A stretch of 64,000 nucleotides of DNA from Liolophura sinensis (taxonomy: Eukaryota; Mollusca; Polyplacophora; Chitonida; Chitonidae), in assembly GCF_032854445.1 (NCBI RefSeq), contig NC_088306.1, forward strand, positions 4,772,373 through 4,836,372. The letters are read 5' to 3'. The notes beneath the pieces were generated by a model. The model was not told the DNA's origin. It saw nothing but the letters and a program-made list of their open reading frames with translations, and ran no database searches. This document shows, in pieces, positions 9,111 to 20,034 of the stretch. Every line of letters starts with the position of its first letter. Within the stretch, counting starts at the first letter, position 1. A program made the translations under genes and the position numbers.

Positions 9111-10791
9111 TTCTCTGCCATTAACATCTGGAAACCTTTTGGCCGACGTCACAGACTCTGGCGTGAAAGTTTACAAATGCAGTTTGTGTAACTACAAAAG
9201 TAGTGAACGGAGTTGTTTGAGAGCACATCTGAGAACTCACAAAGGAGATAAAGCATTTAAATGCCCCGTATGTGACTACAGATGTCATCAAAAAAGAGCT
9301 TTGATTATACATGCCAGATCTCACACAAGAAAGGACGCTTTTAAATGCAGCCTTCGTGACAAATCTAAAGAGAAGAAGCATCACCCAAAACAAGTTCGAC
9401 CTAGAAAAGGAGATAAGCCGTTTAAGTGTACTTTTTGTGATTACAGATGTAGTGTAAGAGGTCATATGATAATCCACACCAGAACCCACACAGGGGAGAA
9501 ACCGTTTCAGTGTTCTTTGTGTGACTACAGATGTAGTGTAAAGTCAAGCTTGAGAATCCATACTAGAACCCACACAGGAGAGAAACCGTTTAAGTGTTCT
9601 TTGTGTGACTACAGATGTAGTGTAAAGTCAAGCTTGAGAATCCATACTACAACCCACACAGGAGAGAAACCGTTTAAGTGTTCTTTGTGTGACTGCAGAT
9701 GTAGTGTAAAGTCAAGTTTGAGAATCCACACCAGAACCCACACAGGAGAGAAACCGTTTAAGTGTTCTTTGTGTGACTACAGATGTAGTGTAAAGTCAAG
9801 TTTGAGAATCCATACCAGAACCCACACAGGAGAGAAAGCGTTTAAGTGTTCTTTGTGTGACTACAGATGTAGTGTAAAGTCAAGCTTGAGAATCCATACT
9901 AGAACCCACACAGGAGAGAAACCGTTTAAGTGTTCTTTGTGTGACTACAGATGTAGTGTAAAGTCAAGCTTGAGAATCCATACTAGAACCCACACAGGAG
10001 AGAAACCGTTTAAGTGTTCTTTGTGTGATTACAGATGTAGTGTAAAGTCAAGCTTGAGAATCCATACTAGAACACATACAGAGGAGAAACCATTTAAATG
10101 TTCCAGATGTGATTATAGATGTTGTGTAAAGAGTCAGCTAACCGGGCATGAAAGAACTCACACAGGAGAGAAACCATTCAAATGTACCTGGCGTGACTAC
10201 AGATGTGCCGAAAGGACACTTTTGACTATACATATCAGAGCTCACACATGCGAGAAACCATTCAAATGTACCTTGTGTGATAAAGAATTTAAGCTGAGGG
10301 CTCATCTAACAATGCACATAAGATCTCACACAGGGGAGAAACCATTTAAATGTACCTATTGCGACTACAGGTGTAATGATAAGAGAAATCTAACAACTCA
10401 TGTCAGGATTCACACAGGGGAGAAACCATTCAAGTATCCCTTCTGTGACTTTAGGTGTTCCCAGAAGAGCCATTTAACTACGCATGTCAAAAGGCACACA
10501 GGGGAGAAACCATACAAGTGTACCGTGTGTGACTACAGATGTAAAGACAAGAGCTCCTTAACTGCACATGCCAGAATTCATACTGGGGAGAAACCATTCA
10601 AATGTACCTTGTGTGACTACACGTGTAGTCAAAATAGCTCTTTACACACCCATGCCAGAACTCACACAGGAGAAAAGCGTTTTAAATGTTCCTCGTGTGA
10701 TTACCGATGTGCGAACAAATCGACTCTCACTACCCATGTCAAAAAGCACTCTGGCGAGAAATCTGACTTAACACCTCAGAGCTCACGCTGA
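8683..10791 (+). CDS. C2H2 zinc-finger protein with N-terminal 18-residue repeats
   Basis: This is a probable nuclear DNA-binding protein of 702 residues from the ATG at 8683; the frame is open upstream to 8605. Residues 1-135 are seven and a half copies of an 18-residue unit (TQNQHEIKPDVSPCLTV-like). From about residue 163 to 690 run some 19 C2H2 units joined mostly by TGEKPFKC linkers, with many fingers of the C-x2-CDYRC type. Units 3, 13 and 16 lack one or more zinc ligands (CSLR, CTWR and a Cys-to-Tyr change). Units 5-11 are nearly identical (SVKSSLRIHTRTH). A splice acceptor (TTTTCAG, 8567-8573) precedes the exon, so earlier exons are likely, but the frame just after that acceptor is shifted by an apparent 10-bp deletion near 8620. 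AATAAA lies at 11030-11035. Family and DNA binding are secure; the target and the true start are unknown. Confidence 0.85.
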   Translation: MTQNQHEIKPDVSPHLTFMTQNQHEIKPDVFPCLTVMTQNQPDIKPDVSPCLTATTQNQREIKPNVSPSLTVSTPNQYEIKPEASPCLIVTTQNQYEIKPDVTPCLTVTTPNQHEIKPDAFPYLTAMNQNQPDTVHEPSTSESSLPLTSGNLLADVTDSGVKVYKCSLCNYKSSERSCLRAHLRTHKGDKAFKCPVCDYRCHQKRALIIHARSHTRKDAFKCSLRDKSKEKKHHPKQVRPRKGDKPFKCTFCDYRCSVRGHMIIHTRTHTGEKPFQCSLCDYRCSVKSSLRIHTRTHTGEKPFKCSLCDYRCSVKSSLRIHTTTHTGEKPFKCSLCDCRCSVKSSLRIHTRTHTGEKPFKCSLCDYRCSVKSSLRIHTRTHTGEKAFKCSLCDYRCSVKSSLRIHTRTHTGEKPFKCSLCDYRCSVKSSLRIHTRTHTGEKPFKCSLCDYRCSVKSSLRIHTRTHTEEKPFKCSRCDYRCCVKSQLTGHERTHTGEKPFKCTWRDYRCAERTLLTIHIRAHTCEKPFKCTLCDKEFKLRAHLTMHIRSHTGEKPFKCTYCDYRCNDKRNLTTHVRIHTGEKPFKYPFCDFRCSQKSHLTTHVKRHTGEKPYKCTVCDYRCKDKSSLTAHARIHTGEKPFKCTLCDYTCSQNSSLHTHARTHTGEKRFKCSSCDYRCANKSTLTTHVKKHSGEKSDLTPQSSR
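9496..10083 (+). repeat. 84-bp tandem repeat encoding seven near-identical fingers
   Basis: Seven consecutive 84-bp units each encode FKCSLCDYRCSVKSSLRIH plus linker, with only a few changes (Cys for Tyr in one unit, TTTH for TRTH in another, GEKA for GEKP in another). The nucleotide sequence is also nearly identical, so the expansion or homogenisation is recent. Confidence 0.95.
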
Positions 10792-10880
10792 GAGAAACCA
10801 TTGAAATGAACACATTGTGATTACAAATGTGGTGCGAAGGGTTTTCTGAGAAAGCACGACCAGACTATAATCCATACGGG
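10792..10880 (+). pseudogene. Degenerate finger after the stop codon
   Basis: In the same frame past the TGA at 10789-10791 the sequence still reads EKPLK, a second stop, then THCDYKCGAKGFLRKH. This is a recognisable C2H2 remnant, so the ancestral protein had at least one more C-terminal finger. Confidence 0.75.
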
Positions 10881-11029
10881 GCGGAATACCGTGGAATACA
10901 CTTGTGGAAACAAGTGACGCCTACTGCAGACGCCATCTTGCCGAGTATTTGAGTCTGATCTGAAATTGACCTTGATGAGTCTGTCAACTGAACCGTCTTT
11001 TTAGCATATGATTTAAATTTGTATCTGTG

Positions 11030-11035
11030 AATAAA
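11030..11035 (+). terminator. Polyadenylation signal AATAAA
   Basis: A canonical hexamer about 240 bp after the zinc-finger stop codon, in a plausible position for the end of that transcript. Confidence 0.55.
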
Positions 11036-11454
11036 ACTGATATGTGCCCATACTGACATGTGCCTGGTGTCTTCTCCTCAGTATCCTGGAATTGACGATA
11101 TATGGATGCGTGTTCTGGGCAGTCGTTTTGATATTTATTCTCTCATTGTACACGTGTCAGTCAAACTTGGACATACTGGGTATATGTATGTATTTTTTTT
11201 ATACATTGAGGTCAGTGTCCAATTATACATTTGTACATTTATACAGTTCTTGTGTGCATAGAACAATGCATAGAAAATGCAAACGATTGCATGGATGTCT
11301 AATGAAACCTATTATATAGGAGTGGAAATACTTTGTACCTTGTATATACGTACAAAAAGAGCATTGTGTAATAACCGAGATGTCAATGACTTCTCCCTAC
11401 AGGGAACAGCCGAAAAAACCGCCAGCGAAATGTGCAATTTCTCCATACTTAAAC

Positions 11455-11855
11455 AGGATATCCATCAGTCAAATTTGTCCACAAGGCAAGGTATCCACGA
11501 GGCAAATTTGCTCACAGGGCCAGGCATACATCAGGTAAACTTGACCACAAGGCAAGATATCCACCAGACACATTATTTCGCAAACCAGGGTATCCACAAA
11601 ACAAGGTAAGAAAGTTGGCGGCAAGTTAATGTACAAATTCTTCTCTACAGATTGCTCTCAAAAGAAGGTATCCACCACACAGATTGTTTTTAAAGCGAGG
11701 TATCCACCAGACAGATTGCTCTCAAAAGAAGGTATCCACCACACAGATTGTTCTTAAAGCGAGGTATCCACCAGACAGATTGCTCTCAAAAGAAGGTATC
11801 CACCACACAGATTGTTTTCAAAGCCAGGTATCCACCAGACAGATTGCTCTCAAAG
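11455..11855. repeat. 32/64-bp minisatellite
   Basis: The core GGTATCCACCAGACAGATTG recurs roughly every 32 bp. From 11650 two alternating 32-bp subtypes form a 64-bp dimer repeated about three times. The left part (11455-11605) is an older, more divergent series. Confidence 0.85.
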
Positions 11856-11894
11856 TCATATGCAACAATTAGGGACACTTTAGTACCTCTGTGG

Positions 11895-12615
11895 GCTGAT
11901 GTCGCGATGAGTGTAATACGTAATGGCCATATGGGGTGATGTTCCGCTCCGAGAGCAGTAGAATTAGGATCAATCCTGGATCGAGTCACACCTAAGACTT
12001 TAAAAGAGGAAGTTGCAGCTTCCTCGCTTGGCGTTCAGCATGAACGAGACAGTGCAACGACTGGTTGACCCGTATCAGTATAATGGCTCGGGCGGTGCAG
12101 CTTACTTGCCTTCGGTAAGCCGTCTGAGTGAAGCAGCACTAGATAAAAGAGCGGTGGAAATCCTGCAGCAAGGAGGCACATCACATACACTCTAAGGAGT
12201 CATTTAACTGAAAAATTGCTATGTACGACGTTAAACCCCAATCACTCACTCATAAGAGCTGATGTTCTCGCTATGAGTGTAATATGTAAGGCCATACGGG
12301 GTGATGTTCTCGCTCTGAGTGTAATATGCAACGGCCATATGAGGTGATGTTCTCGCTCTGAGTGTAATATGTAATAGTCATATGGGGTGATGTTCTCGCT
12401 ATGAGTGTAATACTGCACCCATAGCAAGCCTGATGTTCTCGCTCTATTTGTAATATGTTGTGTCGATATGGGCTGATGTTTTGACCCTATTTGTAATATA
12501 TAATGGTCATATCAACTGATGTTCTCGGCCTATTTTTAATATGTTTAGGCCATATGGGCTGACGTTCTCGCCTTATTTGTAACATGTAAGAACCATATGG
12601 GCTGATAAAATTAGT
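11895..12615. repeat. About 43-bp minisatellite interrupted by a SINE
   Basis: The unit GATGTTCTCGCTCTGAGTGT followed by AATATGTAAT...CATATGGGGT occurs once at about 11898-11945 and then about eight times at 12255-12610. The interruption is the SINE annotated at 11946-12252. The right-hand copies diverge progressively (CTATTTGTAAT variants). Confidence 0.85.
11946..12252 (+). mobile_element. Abalone-type SINE ending in CCCCAATCACTCACTCA
   Basis: The 3' part (GACTGGTTGACCCGTATCAG ... GAAGCAGCACTAGATAAA ... GTACGACGTTAAACCCCAAT ... CACTCACTCA) matches the end of a short interspersed element I know from abalone sequences. It sits inside the 43-bp minisatellite. Identification is from memory of the family, not a database search. 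Confidence 0.65.
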
Positions 12616-12857
12616 AATCCGGAATTAACTGTTTTTCATTAGTCTAATGTCAGTGGCGTGTCTCCTAACCGCGCAGCTAGAAGAGGAGCCCAAGAGGCAG
12701 TGGCCAGATAACAGTCTCGGTGCACAGTATCTGCTTTAGGATTTGCCTCAGGGAGAAGACAGGCTGGACCCCCATCCAAATGGGAAACCTGGAAGATTGC
12801 CTTAGCTCAAAAAGGAACTGCATAAATTCATCACCTAAAACCCAGGAGATTCGAGAC
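12616..12857. other. Unassigned non-coding sequence
   Basis: Nothing recognisable. It probably belongs to the same retroelement debris as the following entry. Confidence 0.35.
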
Positions 12858-12977
12858 ATGGCTTCACAGGCTGCTAGAGATGCTGCTACAGAAGCTGCTC
12901 GCATGGTTATACAGGAGACTCTGCAGGCACTGCCAACTATCGGTGTTTCCTCGAAAGACACTAATTCAATCAGCTGA
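12858..12977 (+). pseudogene. Short Ala-rich helical ORF, possible retroelement gag remnant
   Basis: From the ATG at 12858 the frame encodes 39 residues: MASQAARDAATEAARMVIQE and a short tail ending NSIS. It is amphipathic and alanine-rich. I do not recognise a family. The DIRS-like RT fragment about 1.8 kb downstream on the same strand makes an N-terminal gag remnant of such an element possible, but this is weak inference. Confidence 0.25.
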
Positions 12978-14780
12978 GTTAGTTGAAGTTTTACTCCTTC
13001 TCCATTACACTCCACTACCACTAGCAACTCATCTCTCTCTCTAGTAGTTGATCGCAAGCTTGACACAGAACGCAGAGCCGGCCGCAGTTGTGTCCCTTCT
13101 AATAAACTGCCCTTTCCCTCACTTCACTATTCTCAATTGAACATAATGGAGAAAAAGTTTTGGGCAAATAGACTGATTCACCACTTGTCTTTCCCACACG
13201 GTTTTTACAGTCAATGACGGTATGTCTATCCAGTATGTCAGAAATCAATCTCATTCTGCTTAACGAACTTAGGGGTTGTTTAGCCATTGAGTCAGCGTGC
13301 TCTCTAATACCAGTGCATGTGTGGCCCATGGGGAGGTAGAAATAAATCCACAACACCAATGTTCAAGATGCCACTTTCATTTCTTTAATGGGAATAATTT
13401 GAAATAGATCTTACACTGAGAGTAAATAATCTGCAGATATCTCTGATATGACTAAAATGAAATCCAACGTTCCCAACAACGTATGGCCTCTACCGTTATC
13501 ACCGATGGTAAATACCACTGTGATGCACTGTTCATCATCGCATCTATCCGAATTACATATATCATTAGACTATACTGGTAAATACGTTGCACAAGTATAA
13601 CATGATGTTACTACATTAAACATTACACAGTCGGCTTACCAAAGCAATCTAAACGACAGTGACAACTATGTGTCTCGTCAGGTATGCTATTCCACCAGTA
13701 AACACCTGTAGACACCCAGGTCAGCACTTCGAACAGGTCAGTAACCAGCATTCCACATCACTGTAAATGATAAATGATAACTCTAAAACCGTAACTAACA
13801 AAACAATTATGGACTAGGTGAATTAAGCGACCAATCATCTCATGGCATGAACGGCCATTAACACCAATTCCAACGTGACAATTATGTGGTTTTCCTTGAA
13901 CAGGATCAAGCGATTCGTGACGAAATCACATGAATTCTGAATTACTTAAGGTTTAACCTTTTAACAGATGCCTGAATCATCGGTAAACAAATGTCACTGA
14001 TTATGACTTAAATCCTCATATCAACTAATGATACATAGCATCTTCATATGCCTTAAGAATACAGGAAACATACGAACTAGGTTCAATAAGTACCAAAGCC
14101 GCACACAAATAGTTTATTAACAAGGTCGGTCTGATACTCACCCGCATCGGAACATTAACGATGATGGCGTCAATCCAAAAAACATGCTAACCTTGAGGCC
14201 AGAGAAGGTCATCTAATGGCTTAGGCAATTTAACCTTACATAACGGTAAATACAGGGAGATAACTCAAACCTAACACAAACATGGGAGCAGATTTATAAC
14301 CTCTGCCCACACATGGCCTCAGACCCCCCATTGATTTTCCATAAGCGACAATGTTAACGTCTAGCGCTGTAGCTCAGTCCCAAACATTCCGTGGCCAATA
14401 AGCTTTGGTGCATACCTGGCCCAGCCTGTGAGAAACAAGCCATAAAAATCTTGACATAGGTTGACCGTCAAAATCTGGACCTTTCCATGCCGGCAGCTGG
14501 GAGGCGTGCCTAGCAACGCCAAGGGGACGTCACTCGCAGCCTCATCACTACCTCACACCTTGTGTCCTCTCGCCCAGAATTTCAAACTTTCATCAATAAA
14601 GCTCGTACCTCCTCAAAGTTTAGACAGTTTCCAGCATTTTAATACCAAGCATGCACCTGTACACCAAACATGGCCGCCTGGGAGCAAAAAAAGACTTTAT
14701 ACCCTAAAATACACAGAACTACAATCGTAGTTCTACCGAAAAACGGAAGTTGTAATGGCGGGTTTGTGTCCACATGCATC
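12978..14780. other. Non-coding stretch, probable decayed transposon DNA
   Basis: No intact gene is seen. Short open frames at 14461-14730 lead into the DIRS-like RT fragment and may be its degraded upstream part. No LTR or tandem repeat was found. Confidence 0.4.
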
Positions 14781-14784
14781 ACAT

Positions 14785-15005
14785 CACCGCCTGGGTTTCA
14801 TGAGCCGCGCGAACAGTATTTCTATGACCGCTGCTTACCCATGGGGGGCTCATCCTCCTGTCGTATTTTCGAGTTTTTCAGTACAGCACTAGAATGGTGT
14901 GCAAAGCGGTATCAAGGAATTAATCGGTGTTTTGGATGATTACTTTTCAGTAAATGAGGACAAGTGTACTTGCGCACAGAACCTTGATGCCGTCCATGAT
15001 ATGTG
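14785..15005 (+). pseudogene. DIRS-like (tyrosine-recombinase type) retroelement RT fragment
   Basis: The frame through 14936 encodes FYDRCLPMGGSSSCRIFEFF and STALEWCAKRY. This is the palm block just before the catalytic box in DIRS-type reverse transcriptases (LPMG-SS-FE-FSTALEW). A one-base frame change near 14895-14915 then gives GVLDDYFSVNEDKC, the LDD catalytic box. The fragment is short and frameshifted, so it is a dead relic. The DIRS assignment rests on motif memory. Confidence 0.6.
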
Positions 15006-16480
15006 ATCTAGCAGAGATGTTCCCCTGGTGTAAGGATACCACTGTCAGAGAGTAAAGATGAGAAACAACTGGCTTGTTTAACTCTCAGATCAGCGAAAGG
15101 CCAACACAAGATCAAACAATACAAACACGAAGATGCTTGAATAAGTTCAATACATATATTTGAACAAAATAGATAAATAGAACAACTGACAATAATACAC
15201 AAAACAATACAACTGACTACAAAATATGTAGTTTCATACTGAGAACTGCGTCTAAATCCGGGTGGAATATCTGGTTTCCAAAGGCCAGTCGATCCATGTA
15301 ATGCTGTAGAGCCCACAATCAAGAGTAATTCCTCTAGCGACGGATGACAGGATGACAAGCTGTAGCGCACGGCACGCTGGCGATCTTTCATTCCCCAACT
15401 GCGTATGGAGGTGTAACTTCTCGGGGCGGACAGGTTGACAGTAGCGTCCGTGATGCCGAGCTGTCGATGTATGTTTCAGGGTAAATTGGGATGAAATGTA
15501 CGTGATCGCACAAAGAGACAATGAGCGATACAAGCTCCAAAATAACGTCTTAAAAATAGCAAGTGGCGAAACACAAGCTCATAAAGTGCTGCGTAAAGAA
15601 AATGGAGTTCGAATGTCGAATATCGTGAAAGCCGATATTTCCAAACCCAACAAATTCCTTCACAGCGAATGACAGTAAATATGACTGCTCTCAAGTGGAC
15701 TTGAGTAAATGACTGTTCTCACATGGGTGTGAGAAAATCATTGCCAGCTTCACAAGTCCGTCGCTCATATTTATAGACTAACGTGAAGAAAATCTTGGGT
15801 GGTTCTATCCTAAACATGTTCACAGCAACGATGCACAATTCCAGAAGAGGGCCTCCGTGGCTCTGCTGGTTAGCACGGTAGCGCAGAGTAATGATTCATA
15901 AGTATACTTAAGTTCATAAGTATTGTGGCTATCTGTTCTTGTTAAGGGGAAATGCGGCCAGCCTTCTCCTGTAGATACAGTGCAGGAGTATTGTAGCTAT
16001 GTCAGTTTTGATTGGGAAATGAGGGCTGTTTTCCCTAGATGCAGTTCATAAATACTGTGGCCATCAGTTATTGTTAAGGGGAAATGAGGGTTTTATTTTC
16101 TTCTTTCATCATTTGTAACCTTCTTCTCAAGGGTTACGGGTTGTAACGACGAGATATAACGTTTCGACATTTTTAAAGAAGAAAACTTAAATATCAAACA
16201 AATGCCATTGAAAAGAGTATGTATATCCTCCCACGTGACTGCCATAAAAAATTCTAAGGTGCACCTCAAATTGATAAATTATAAATAAATTCAGTGCCAA
16301 AATCCGCTGTGGGCGACTCCATTTTGCCTAGGACCTTGTCCTGAAGTCTTCTGTGTTACGAGGAGAATTTCTGTCGGAAACCGCCGAAGTGCAGTTCGTA
16401 CATTTCCGCCAGAAAATGTAGTTTTAACGGCTCTCATTGGCTGAGAGGCAACATATCCCCAGTATAAATTACAAAGTGTT
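15006..16480. other. Non-coding stretch with a tRNA-like SINE head and a diffuse repeat
   Basis: 15006-15700 has short open frames with no recognised domain. At about 15852-15890, GCCTCCGTGGCTCTGCTGGT continuing TAGCACGG resembles a tRNA-derived SINE head with an A-box. At about 15895-16095 a loosely conserved 60-70 bp unit recurs three times (CATAAGTATTGTGGCTATC ... GGGGAAATG variants). Confidence 0.45.
15852..15895 (+). mobile_element. Possible tRNA-derived SINE head
   Basis: The sequence TGGCTCTGCTGGTTAGCACG resembles a pol III A-box region of tRNA-derived SINEs. No intact B-box or SINE body was recognised directly after it, so only the head is proposed. Confidence 0.35.
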
Positions 16481-16488
16481 AAAGATGG

Positions 16489-16675
16489 AGAAGTTCAAGT
16501 CAAGCTGATGCTGGCTCCCTCTCCGGCCGTACGTGGAAAGGTCTTCCAGCAACCTGCGCATGGTCGTGGGTTTCCCCCGGGCTCTGACCGGTTTCCACTC
16601 ACCGTAATGCTGGCCGCCATCGTATAAGTGAAATATTCTTGAGTACTGTGTAAAACACCAATTAAATAAATAAAG
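16489..16675 (+). mobile_element. Molluscan SINE, near-complete body and tail
   Basis: The body has a TTCAAGTCAAGCTGATGCTG start, then CCGGCCGTACGTGGAAAGGT, GGTCGTGGGTTTCCCCCGGG, ATGCTGGCCGCCATCGTATA, AAATATTCTTGAGTACTGTG, and a tail AAAACACCAATTAAATAAAT. This element is widespread in bivalve and gastropod genomes. Partial or rearranged relatives lie at 1-40, 3940-4010, 23070-23180, 25195-25360 and 27463-27615. Confidence 0.8.
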
Positions 16676-16679
16676 ATCA

Positions 16680-18760
16680 GGCTTTATGTGTATGGCGAGG
16701 AAAAATCACAAAATTATGCAGCAGGCACCACCAGATAGACAAAAATGTGCTCTTCTCAGCCTATAGTGAAATGTTTTTAAATTATCTTTTCCTTTAAGTC
16801 TTGTGAGACATCAAAAGAGTAGACATTGCCCACTTCGATCAATGTTGTAGCTATATCTGTATGGTTGTGGCTCTTTTCCTACTCTAATCATGTTACATAC
16901 AGTTGTAGAAATGGAAATAACATCACCAACGGTCTCACTGACAACAATACAGGTGTTGATTTTATGCCGATGTCCTCGATCCCGAGTCGTCGGAGGGAAT
17001 AGCCATTTTCTTATTGACTAAGGCGTTAGTGGCGCTGTCACATGCTCTCGCATAAATAATGCAAGCACATGTGCGTGTGGCGGTACAGTTTCACTTGTTC
17101 ATTTAAAGTCTTAATTCCATTCCAATAATTCTTCCTATGTTTTAAAGGTAACCAAATTTATTAAAAGTTAGTCAACAAAACACGCATCAGGCTTCCAATC
17201 CTTTCATTTGGTATCTACGTATATTTTCCACATAGGTCTGCACAAATTTATTTATTCCAATCGAATGGATATTAAATAGTTTGTTTCATTTCATGGCTTT
17301 CTTCCTTTCTGTCCTCTTTTGTATTTGTTTCCGTGTCTTATCTTCCGTTTGTCTTCTCCCTCCTAAGCTATTAGAGTACATACGTTTTCTTCAATATAGA
17401 TCCTAAAATAAAGAAATAAACAAAAATATTTTTAGTGAATGTTAATTTGTGTTTCTTCATCTGATGTGTCTGAAATTTCAAGTTGTGACCCCGTATATAT
17501 ACATCCAACAGAGATGTTGACAGCTTCAGTAATTAATATGTGCTTGTTAGTTTTACTATTTATTTTTAACCTGCTAGTCCACAATAATTTAGACATTCCA
17601 CATTTCAGGTTAATCTGTACAAATGTCGATACATGCTAACACATGGACATGGTGTTCTTGATGGAAGATTTCCCTAACAGATTTAGTCTAATATTTTTCT
17701 GCAAAATACACCAGATATGAAGTGGGCAAGTCACTTACCAGTTTATATATGTGCATAATGAGCTGAACTGACATAATGTGACGTGGGAAATGAACAAAAC
17801 GTACACACAACTTGTCGTTGCGAGGTCTTCATGCGTATAATTTTATTCACTGGTCCCGCGAATAACCCTATGAACATAAACACAGAATATGACATACGTA
17901 ATGTTACACGGATATGTTCATTTCAAACACATGCAATAAACAATTCGTGTTTATTGCTCAGGATAACGGTACATCACACAGTCAAGACATCTGTGTCCAC
18001 CTAAATACACAAACATTAATTGTGTAAAGCAAGTAGCCATTACATGCTACTAGACACAAGAAATCCTAATCGGGCACTTTGATATGAATCACTTCAGCTG
18101 AATTGACAAATATATCGAAGTCTGGTACAACTGTACGACAATTCAGTGAAACATATCCTCACATAGCTACATTGACAATTTACAGTGGTAATACCACGTC
18201 ATAACAAAATTCAACATAGAACGAACCATTTATCAAGCTGAAAGCAATAGAAAAGTCTACAGAATAACATAACGTTATGATACAGAAATAGGTAAATGAC
18301 ACTGAACATGTGATGATCACCTGTACACACACTTGCGCACCGGTTTGAATTTTCCGCTAGCTGTAGCCATGTTATTCGGTGGCAGCCATCTTTGCCTAGC
18401 ACAAGCGAAACGTCACACTAACTGTTATAAATAGCCCACAAATGCAGCTTATTAGGACTATATATAAATTGTACATGATATTGCTCTTGTAAACATGTTT
18501 ACAGCTTTGTATTATCTTCATAGGGAGAAAATTAATGCAGACTAATTTTATATGATATGATTTAAGTAAAATAAGACATAATCAACTTGACTTCAAGCTT
18601 GACCTCAATTTATTTCCGTTAAACCCCAAGTACTCACTCACTCACTCAATTTATTTCATTAATTTCCACACGTTATATTACACCATCCTCATAATAATAA
18701 ACTTTCCTTGTTTCGATCAGATTATTTCCATTGAAATTCCATTACTTTGAAAGCAAAAGC
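16680..18760. other. Non-coding stretch, nothing recognised
   Basis: The sequence is AT-rich. Short open frames have no recognisable domains. A fragment of the abalone-type SINE end (GTTAAACCCCAAGTACTCAC followed by TCACTCACTCA) is at about 18618-18648. Confidence 0.45.
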
Positions 18761-18774
18761 TTGAATCTCATTCA

Positions 18775-19005
18775 ATTTGTATATTAAATGGGAAAAATCC
18801 CACTAGAATTCCTTTCCAGTGGGTAAATCCCGGTGGAATTTCGCTCCGTTGGTAATTCCACTGGAGGAATCCCAGTGGAATTCCAGTGCTGTCAGTGGAA
18901 TTCCAGTGCTGGCGCTGGAATTCCACTGGAATGTGAAATTCCACTACTATTCACCGGAATTCTACTGTTTTCCACTGGACTTCCAGTGGGATTCCCGAGC
19001 CATTT
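18775..19005. repeat. Palindrome-rich patch built on TTCCAGTGGAATTCCACTGG
   Basis: About a dozen copies or variants of CCAGTGGAATT / AATTCCACTGG occur in both orientations within 230 bp, often as the perfect palindrome TTCCAGTGGAA-like core. The segment is bounded by ATCCCACTAG on the left and CACTAGGGA on the right. It may be a foldback transposon relic or a self-complementary satellite. Confidence 0.75.
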
Positions 19006-19039
19006 TCACTAGGGACATGTACTTGATGAAACACTAGCA

Positions 19040-20030
19040 ACCACCAGAAAGAAAAGTATAAGAATTGACAAAACAATAGGGTTAAAAAAAAGCACAGGTT
19101 TCATGCAGGTTGCTTGTTTTACATAGGCCTAAGCCCTGATTTACATAAACATGTACATGTACTGTGATCTACATGAACCGATAAAGAATAGACATTCCTA
19201 ATAACGATTCAAAACAAACACACAAAAAAAAACCCAAAAAGCAAAGTGTAATAGCTACAGCAAGAACATCCAAGACAACAAAAATCAAGACTTGCAACAT
19301 TTGCATGAACATCTACCTACTAATGTAGGTCTTTGACACTAGTCATTTCACAGATACTGCCATTGGAATACCTTCCCTTTATAGCCAGTGATGCTAAAGT
19401 TTCCCCCACACATCTCAGATTACTTCCACCAAGGAGACACATTGCGACCAGTACCATTGCATCAAGCTTATAACACTGAGAACCTTTACATGGTCAATCT
19501 TCATTCAAATTCCCTTGAATCATACCTTTAACACTAGAGAATTTGAGAAAACCCGCGCAGAGAGACTTTTGCTTTCATTAGCTCATCTTCCAAAGTACAC
19601 GAAGATCTTAATGCAGCGATGTTCATCATTAGATTGACGGAACCCTTGGATTGCTTAAAATGTTTCATGAGTTCTCGCTGATGGTGACAACTACTGGTTC
19701 ACAAGTTTTGTAGTTCCTGGTACCAAAACCAAAGGACACGTCAGCATAAATCATAATAACCAAATAACAAAAGAAAATCAATTTCTGATTAGCTGTCCTG
19801 TAAATTTGGCAGACATGCATGTGTACATGGAGAACTAATACGTCTGCATTAAATTGATGTTCAGTCTAACTAAAACCTTATTAGGTACATGTATGCCAGC
19901 AGGGCCAAAAAATATGTGATTTTGGGGGTACACTGTCCACTGTTGTCCAGGTTTAAGAAAAATCAACGTCTCTGTGTGTTCGAGGAGTCCCACATTTAAG
20001 ACAGTGCAATTATAATGTAGGCTGATGTCC
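19040..20030. other. Non-coding stretch downstream of HLTF, nothing recognised
   Basis: No gene, SINE or tandem repeat is recognised. It lies about 1.4 kb or more beyond the HLTF stop codon in the direction of transcription and may be outside the transcript. Confidence 0.4.
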
Positions 20031-20034
20031 ATGT

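Noticed and set aside
11277-11939. Repeated GIHQ-containing frames
   Set aside because: Frames of the 32/64-bp minisatellite; three overlapping frames carry the same motif and there is no conserved domain.
15008-15694. Minus-strand open frames of 72-127 codons
   Set aside because: No recognised domain, no consistent frame, and surrounding retroelement debris; not called as a gene.
17439-18402. Small open frames of 60-75 codons
   Set aside because: AT-rich sequence with no domain, splice context or conservation that I can see.
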